From: Coriobacteriaceae bacterium
GTDB taxonomy: Bacteria > Actinomycetota > Coriobacteriia > Coriobacteriales > Coriobacteriaceae
NCBI GenBank assembly: GCA_025993015.1
Contig: DAJPFV010000001.1
Location: 682,001 to 746,000, forward strand
Length of the DNA: 64,000 bases
Direction of reading: 5' to 3'
Part shown: positions 59,565 to 64,000 of the stretch, piece after piece
How positions within the stretch are numbered: the first letter of the stretch is position 1
Layout: each line of letters opens with the position of its first letter
The notes under the pieces: generated by a model
What the model was told of the DNA's origin: nothing
Databases searched by the model: none
Seen by the model: only the letters and a program-made list of their open reading frames with translations
Position numbers and translations under genes: made by a program

Positions 59565-59570
59565 CATAAC

Positions 59571-59597
59571 AAAAAAGCTCCCATTGCTGGGAGCTCT
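59571..59597 (-). terminator. Terminator of tRNA-Leu
   Basis: The stem GAGCTCCCA/TGGGAGCTT is followed on the minus strand by TTTTTTGTTAT, about 10 bp after the tRNA. Confidence 0.85.
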
Positions 59598-59606
59598 TTC
59601 ATTCAA

Positions 59607-59693
59607 TGGTGCGGGCGAAAGGACTTGAACCTTCATGGGGTTGCCCCCATACGGACCTGAACCGTACGCGTCTGCCAATTCCGCCACGCCCGC
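59607..59693 (-). tRNA. tRNA-Leu(CAG), CCA encoded
   Basis: An 87-nt class II tRNA with acceptor GCGGGCG/CGCCCGC, anticodon CAG in TACGG-TTCAGGT-CCGTA, a long variable arm and T-arm GGTTCAAGTCC. The promoter is TTGCGT (59728-59733), 17 bp and TATTCT (59705-59710), within and just after the end of tatD. Confidence 0.95.
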
Positions 59694-59736
59694 GTGCAGG
59701 AATTAGAATAACGGAGCGCCACCGCGAACGCAAGAA

Positions 59737-60654
59737 CTATTTTTGAAAAAGTTTGCAGGCGTTTTCCCAGGCGGCTCGAGCGATTGCTTCGGCGTCCTCG
59801 CCGGTACGATCGACGCGGTCGTTGACCAGCGCGTTTGCCGTAATGGAAATCATTGCGGGCTCGCACTCAAGACCGCGGATCGGCTCCGGCGCCATGTACG
59901 GGCAGTCCGTCTCAAACAAAATACGGTCGAGCGGGGTTGCCGCGAATGCCTCGCGCACGTCATCGTTGCGCTTAAAGGTGGCCGCGCCGCCATAGGCGAT
60001 ATAGCAGCCCAAGCCCACAAAGCGCTCCATCGTGGCGCGGTCCTCGCCAAAGCAGTGCAGCACGCAACCGGCCTGAGGCACACCTACCTCGCGAAGCACG
60101 TTGTAGGCGTCCGTGTGCGACGTACGCTCTTGGTCGGTGTCCTCGTGCCGCAAATGCAGCTCCACCGGCACGTTGCGACGCACGGCAACTTCGAGCTGAC
60201 GCGCCATGCAATCAATCTGCACGTCATGAGGCGCCGGCGCAATGTCGTCGTCATAATCCATGTGGTAGTCCAGACCGATCTCGCCGATACCAACACACAA
60301 CGGATCGTCGAGCGCAGCAACAACCTGCGCGTGAATGCCGTCGGTATAGTCCGGTGCGCCATAGGGGTGCACGCCGGCAAGATACTTGATCTGTGGAATA
60401 TCCCGCATCGGCAGAATCTCGTGCGTCAGCCAGTCGCTATAGTCCGTCACGCTTCGTTTGTCGGCAATGGGATCGAAGACCGTCACCAACAGGTCGACGC
60501 CCGCGGCTTTAGCGCGCACGAGCGTCTCGGGCACTTCCTTGTCCCAAAATGAGAGCAGATGCGCGTGGGTATCGGCAAGTGGTGCCAGCGGCTCCGGACA
60601 GACGACCGTTTTCTTTTTCTTGGTAAACATCACGCGTTCGGCATTAAGCGTCAT
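59737..60654 (-). CDS. tatD: TatD-family metal-dependent hydrolase
   Basis: A 305-residue TIM-barrel hydrolase of the TatD DNase family. Metal-binding motifs are DTHAHL (near residue 28), GEIGLDYH, LHLRHE, LHCFG and ETDCPY. TatD proteins have 3'-5' exonuclease activity and act in DNA repair or RNA quality control. The start at 60654 is chosen because AGGAG lies 7 nt upstream; it overlaps the end of rsmA by 11 bp, so the genes are translationally coupled. An insertion around MDYDDDIAPAPHDVQ makes it longer than usual. Confidence 0.9.
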   Translation of the reverse strand: MTLNAERVMFTKKKKTVVCPEPLAPLADTHAHLLSFWDKEVPETLVRAKAAGVDLLVTVFDPIADKRSVTDYSDWLTHEILPMRDIPQIKYLAGVHPYGAPDYTDGIHAQVVAALDDPLCVGIGEIGLDYHMDYDDDIAPAPHDVQIDCMARQLEVAVRRNVPVELHLRHEDTDQERTSHTDAYNVLREVGVPQAGCVLHCFGEDRATMERFVGLGCYIAYGGAATFKRNDDVREAFAATPLDRILFETDCPYMAPEPIRGLECEPAMISITANALVNDRVDRTGEDAEAIARAAWENACKLFQK

Positions 60655-61504
60655 GGGATAGCTCCTGGGCCAGATGGACAAAGTCCGCAACGTCAAGTGT
60701 CTCGGCACGCGACGTGGGCGCGATACCACAAGTCTCAAAGGCAGCATCGAGCACGTCCTTGGCAAAGCCGTTGGCGCTCATGGAGTTGCGAATGGTCTTG
60801 CGGCGCTGGGCAAATGCGGCGTCAATCACGCGAGTCACAAAGTCGCGGTCAAGCCCCTCGGGCAGTGCGCCATCAACACGGTCGATACGCACGACGGCGG
60901 AGTCCACATGCGGTGCCGGCATGAAGCAGCGCGGCGGCACCTCAAAGCGACCCATCACCTGCGCATACAGGCCCAGCTTGGCCGTATAGCCGCCATAGGT
61001 TTTGTTACCGGGAACTGCGGCAATGCGATCGGCAACTTCCTTTTGCACCATGACCACGGCACGCTTGAGCGCGGGCATCGTCTGGAAAAACTGCAAGATG
61101 ATCGTCGCTGCCACGTTATAGGGCAGGTTCGCGACAAACACCGTGGGCTCGCCGCCGGCGGCCTGCCCAATCTGCTCCGGCGTCACCTTGAGCGCGTCGC
61201 CCATGATAAAACGGAAGTTGGCGTAGTCGGCGGCGTGGGCATCGAGCACCGGCTCAAGCTCGGGATCGGCCTCGATCGACGTGACACACGCCGCCTCCTG
61301 CAGCAGCGCAAGCGTGAGCGTACCAACGCCCGGGCCAACCTCGAGCACGCGCTCATCGCCCGTGAGCTCGGAAAGCTCGCAGATACGCTCGATCACATGA
61401 TTGTCGATTAGAAAGTTCTGGCCCAGGCGATGCTTGGTCGCAAGGCCAAACTCCTCCAGCAGCTCCCTGGTGGCCGTGGGGTTTGCCAAAGGCGAAGTTG
61501 TCAT
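60644..61504 (-). CDS. rsmA: 16S rRNA dimethyladenosine transferase
   Basis: A 286-residue SAM-dependent methyltransferase (KsgA) that dimethylates the two adjacent adenines in helix 45 of 16S rRNA. The motifs are HRLGQNFLID, LEVGPGVGTLT, the catalytic NLPYNVA and PAPHVDSAVVRI. It is upstream of tatD with a short overlap and downstream of metG, an order common in Gram-positive bacteria. Confidence 0.96.
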   Translation of the reverse strand: MTTSPLANPTATRELLEEFGLATKHRLGQNFLIDNHVIERICELSELTGDERVLEVGPGVGTLTLALLQEAACVTSIEADPELEPVLDAHAADYANFRFIMGDALKVTPEQIGQAAGGEPTVFVANLPYNVAATIILQFFQTMPALKRAVVMVQKEVADRIAAVPGNKTYGGYTAKLGLYAQVMGRFEVPPRCFMPAPHVDSAVVRIDRVDGALPEGLDRDFVTRVIDAAFAQRRKTIRNSMSANGFAKDVLDAAFETCGIAPTSRAETLDVADFVHLAQELSHDA

Positions 61505-61544
61505 GGTTGCCTCCTTAGCATGATGGCGGCGTCTTGAAACAAAA

Positions 61545-61570
61545 GGGCATGGACCGTGGCGGCCATGCCC
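61545..61570 (-). terminator. Terminator of metG
   Basis: The stem GGGCATGG/CCATGCCC (61545-61552/61563-61570) is followed on the minus strand by TTTTGTTTC, 45 bp after the metG stop codon. Confidence 0.85.
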
Positions 61571-61614
61571 TTACAGCTAAACAGCAAATTGCCGATATGG
61601 CGCTCGCGCGGTCT

Positions 61615-63216
61615 CTACGCCAGACGCGGGAACAGCGGATCGCCCTTCTCGACGGGCTGACCGCCGGCAAGCAGGCCCCAAGTACAAATGCCCTTGAGGT
61701 CGTCGCTCGCGGCCTCGCCCTCACAGGACAGGCGGCGCAGGGCCTCGACAGAAGTCTGGGGCATGAGCGGCATCAGCAGGTGAGCGGCAATGCGGATGGC
61801 CTCGAGCAGGTTGTAGATCACAAATGCCAGCTCGTCAGCCTTGGCCTCGTCCTTGGCAAGCGCCCAGGGCTCGGAGTCCTCGATGTAGTGGTTGGCGGCA
61901 TGGATGAGCTCCATGACCTCATCCTTGGCTCCGCCGTAATCGAGCACGTCCATCTTGGCCATGTAGCGCTCGACCAGGCCATCGGCGATCTTTGCCAGCG
62001 GGTTGTCGAACGCATCGAACGACGCGGGCTTGGCGGGCGCGCAACCGTCAAAGTACTTGCCGCTCATGTTGAGCGAACGCGAGATAAGGTTGCCCCAGCT
62101 GTTGGCCAGGTCGGCGTTGTAGACCTGCTCCATGCGATCGAAGCTGATGGCACCGTCGGTGCCGGGGACGACGTCGGTCATGAAGTAGTAGCGATAGCCC
62201 TCGACGCCCAGCATGTCGATAACGTCCTGCGGAGCGATGGCGTTGCCGCGGCTCTTGGACATCTTCTCGGCCTTGCCGGTCTCGGCATTGCGCACGGTCA
62301 GGAAGCCGTGGGCAAAGACGTGCTCGGGCAGGGCCTCGCCGATGGCCATGAGCATGGCGGGCCAAATGACGCAGTGGAAGCGGATGATGTCCTTACCCAC
62401 GATGTGGAACTGCGCGGGCCAGCGATAGGCCAGCTCGGCACGCGCCTCGTCGGTGTCGACACCGTAGCCGACGGCCGTCATATAGTTGAGCAGCGCATCG
62501 AACCACACGTAGGTCACGTGACCCTCGTCAAACGGGACCTGAATGCCCCAGTCAAAGCTCGTACGGCTCACGGAAAGGTCATTAAGGCCGCCCTCGACAA
62601 AGCTACGTACCTCGTTCATGCGGAACGCAGGCTCGACAAAGTCGGGGTGCTCGTCGTAAAGCTTGAGCAGCTTATCCTGGAAAGCGGAAAGCTTAAAGAA
62701 GTAGGACTCCTCCTGCACGCGCTCAAGCGGACGGTGGCAGTCGGGGCACAGGTGCTGGCCGACGCTGCCGTACTCCTCGTCGCCCTTCTGGACCTGCGTA
62801 TCGGTAAAGTAGGTCTCGTCAGGCACGCAATACCAGCCGTCGTAGCTGCCCTTATACAGGTAGCCGGACTCCTTCATGCGCTCCCACAGGTACTGCACGG
62901 CATGGTGCTGGCGCGGCTCGGTGGTGCGGATGAAGTCATCATTGGAAATCTCGAGCTTGCTCCAAAGCTCCTTGAAGTGCGGAGCCTGGCTATCGGTCCA
63001 CTCCTGCGGCGTCATGTTGTGCTTGGCTGCGGCCTCGGCGACCTTCTCGCCGTGCTCGTCCATGCCGGTCAGGAACTTGACGTTATAGCCGGCGGAGCGA
63101 CGATAGCGAGCCTGAACGTCGGCGATGATGGTGGAATAAGCCGTGCCCAGGTGCGGATCGGCGTTGACGTAGTAGATGGGCGTCGTGATAAAGAACGAAG
63201 GCTTGCTTTGATCCAT
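61615..63216 (-). CDS. metG: Methionyl-tRNA synthetase
   Basis: A 533-residue class I synthetase. The HIGH-type motif is DPHLGTAYS, the KMSKS loop is AEKMSKSRGN, and one zinc knuckle CPDC is present in the connective peptide. The form is the shorter one without the C-terminal tRNA-binding (Trbp111-like) domain. AGGACAAACCCC precedes the ATG. It is followed by its own terminator and then rsmA. Confidence 0.96.
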   Translation of the reverse strand: MDQSKPSFFITTPIYYVNADPHLGTAYSTIIADVQARYRRSAGYNVKFLTGMDEHGEKVAEAAAKHNMTPQEWTDSQAPHFKELWSKLEISNDDFIRTTEPRQHHAVQYLWERMKESGYLYKGSYDGWYCVPDETYFTDTQVQKGDEEYGSVGQHLCPDCHRPLERVQEESYFFKLSAFQDKLLKLYDEHPDFVEPAFRMNEVRSFVEGGLNDLSVSRTSFDWGIQVPFDEGHVTYVWFDALLNYMTAVGYGVDTDEARAELAYRWPAQFHIVGKDIIRFHCVIWPAMLMAIGEALPEHVFAHGFLTVRNAETGKAEKMSKSRGNAIAPQDVIDMLGVEGYRYYFMTDVVPGTDGAISFDRMEQVYNADLANSWGNLISRSLNMSGKYFDGCAPAKPASFDAFDNPLAKIADGLVERYMAKMDVLDYGGAKDEVMELIHAANHYIEDSEPWALAKDEAKADELAFVIYNLLEAIRIAAHLLMPLMPQTSVEALRRLSCEGEAASDDLKGICTWGLLAGGQPVEKGDPLFPRLA

Positions 63217-63285
63217 GGGGTTTGTCCTCCAGAAAAACGTTGCATACAGGGGATGATTCTAGCGCAAGGGCTGGATATCCTCCAT

Positions 63286-64000
63286 CTATTGCATATCGAG
63301 CACCATGGCATAGACATCGCGCTTGCGGCGCGAATACTTCTGAGACAGGCGCTTGGCCACCGCAGAGGCGGGCTCCCCCTCCTCGAGCGCGGCGCGGATA
63401 TCCTCGCGCAGGGCCTCGTCGGGATCCGCTGCCGCGGCGCCAACCGGCACGATACCGGCCTCCTCATCCTCGCTCGGCGGCGCGATGACCAGCGCAATCT
63501 CGCCCTTTACCTCGCCGCGAGCACGCAGCTCCTCGGCAAGCTGAGCAGCGGGCCCGCGCAAGACCTCCTCGTGCAGCTTGGTGAGTTCGCGGCAGACGGC
63601 AACCTCACGCTGGGGAAAGACCTCCGCCACGGCCTCGAGCGTCGCCACGATGCGATGTGGAGACTCGTAGAAGATGAGCGCGCCGGGCACCACGGCAAGG
63701 CGCTGCAGTCGGCGCACGCGGTCGCCGTGCTTGCGACCCAAAAAGCCTTCGAAGAAGAAATGCTCGCAGGGAATGCCGGACGAAACAAGCGCCGTGACGC
63801 AAGCAGAGGGCCCGGGAATAACTTCGACGGGCACATCGGCCTCACGCGCCGCCTCAACTAGCGCCTGGCCGGGATCGGACACGCTCGGCATGCCGGCGTC
63901 CGAGGCAAAGGCGAGGGTCTCCCCCGCCAGCAGACGGTCGACTAGGCCGGCGGCGCGGCTGGCGATCACATTCTCGTCGCAACGGACAAGCGGCTTGGAA
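63286..64000 (-). CDS. rsmI: 16S rRNA (cytidine1402-2'-O)-methyltransferase RsmI, 5' end outside the window
   Basis: The C-terminal 237 codons of a tetrapyrrole-methylase-fold enzyme that methylates C1402 of 16S rRNA. KPLVRCDENVIASRAAGLVDRL at the edge shows the frame continues past 64000. Further motifs are ASDAGMPSVSDPG, VIPGPSACVTALVSSG, FEGFLGRK and YESPHRIVATLE. The C-terminal tail (ASAVAKRLSQKYSRRKRDVYAMVLDMQ) is normal. It is 69 bp upstream of metG on the same strand. Confidence 0.94.
   Translation of the reverse strand, partial: SKPLVRCDENVIASRAAGLVDRLLAGETLAFASDAGMPSVSDPGQALVEAAREADVPVEVIPGPSACVTALVSSGIPCEHFFFEGFLGRKHGDRVRRLQRLAVVPGALIFYESPHRIVATLEAVAEVFPQREVAVCRELTKLHEEVLRGPAAQLAEELRARGEVKGEIALVIAPPSEDEEAGIVPVGAAAADPDEALREDIRAALEEGEPASAVAKRLSQKYSRRKRDVYAMVLDMQ

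Overview
The window reads as chromosomal DNA of a high-GC, Gram-positive anaerobe. The best guess is a gut member of the Coriobacteriia, close to Collinsella. This is an inference from gene content (Feo iron uptake with a FeoB-associated Cys-rich protein, nickel-dependent lactate racemase genes, Ebg-type beta-galactosidase, tandem YhgE/Pip proteins, PEP carboxylase, no respiratory chain genes) and from strong GGAGG-type ribosome binding sites. No rRNA is present. Five tRNA genes are present, all on the minus strand. No CRISPR array or prophage was seen.

Layout. 1-2151: truncated uronate isomerase gene behind paired LacI-type operators, plus a LacI regulator. 2295-5722: feoA-feoA-feoB-Cys-rich operon. 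5774-7946: HPr-like protein and an APC amino-acid transporter, with a 216-bp AT-rich inverted-repeat element between them. 8100-12915: ebgAC with a divergent LacI repressor and two operators. 13104-15837: aspS and serB, divergent. 15874-20842: lactate racemase region, with larB-larC1-tetR (plus strand) convergent with larA-larD (minus strand). 21450-25834: ppc and hisS. 25997-28965: internally deleted MFS gene, M20 peptidase, DMT transporter. 29305-34320: two YhgE/Pip proteins. 34761-39592: htpG, a GNAT enzyme and the phosphatase/kinase/Wzz trio that controls exopolysaccharide. 39788-46486: PhoPR-like system with pstB, a VanRS-like system and a DD-carboxypeptidase. 46647-53609: TM2 protein, tRNA-Ser, an ATPase with promoter repeats, an IS30-like element and an 813-residue protein of unknown role. 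53733-54704: three tRNA-Arg genes with unusual tail duplications. 54782-64000: small unknown protein, serS, 57-residue membrane protein, proC, rlmH, SPFH protein, tRNA-Leu with another tail duplication, tatD-rsmA, metG and partial rsmI.

The metabolic genes suggest fermentative growth on host or plant sugars (uronates, beta-galactosides), D/L-lactate interconversion, anaplerotic CO2 fixation by PEP carboxylase and ferrous iron import. Two sensor-regulator pairs sit with phosphate and cell-wall genes.

The most unusual content is non-coding. (1) Near-identical ~190-bp modules at tRNA-Arg and tRNA-Leu genes repeat the tRNA 3' tail and terminator around a shared insert, and the far side of the insert carries an outward-facing tRNA-like T-arm/CCA end. 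(2) Large nested inverted repeats fill 3' intergenic gaps. Two of them differ in almost every stem but keep the same pairing and the same internal-loop sequence, as a conserved structured element would. (3) A structured leader ending in a terminator-like hairpin precedes larA.
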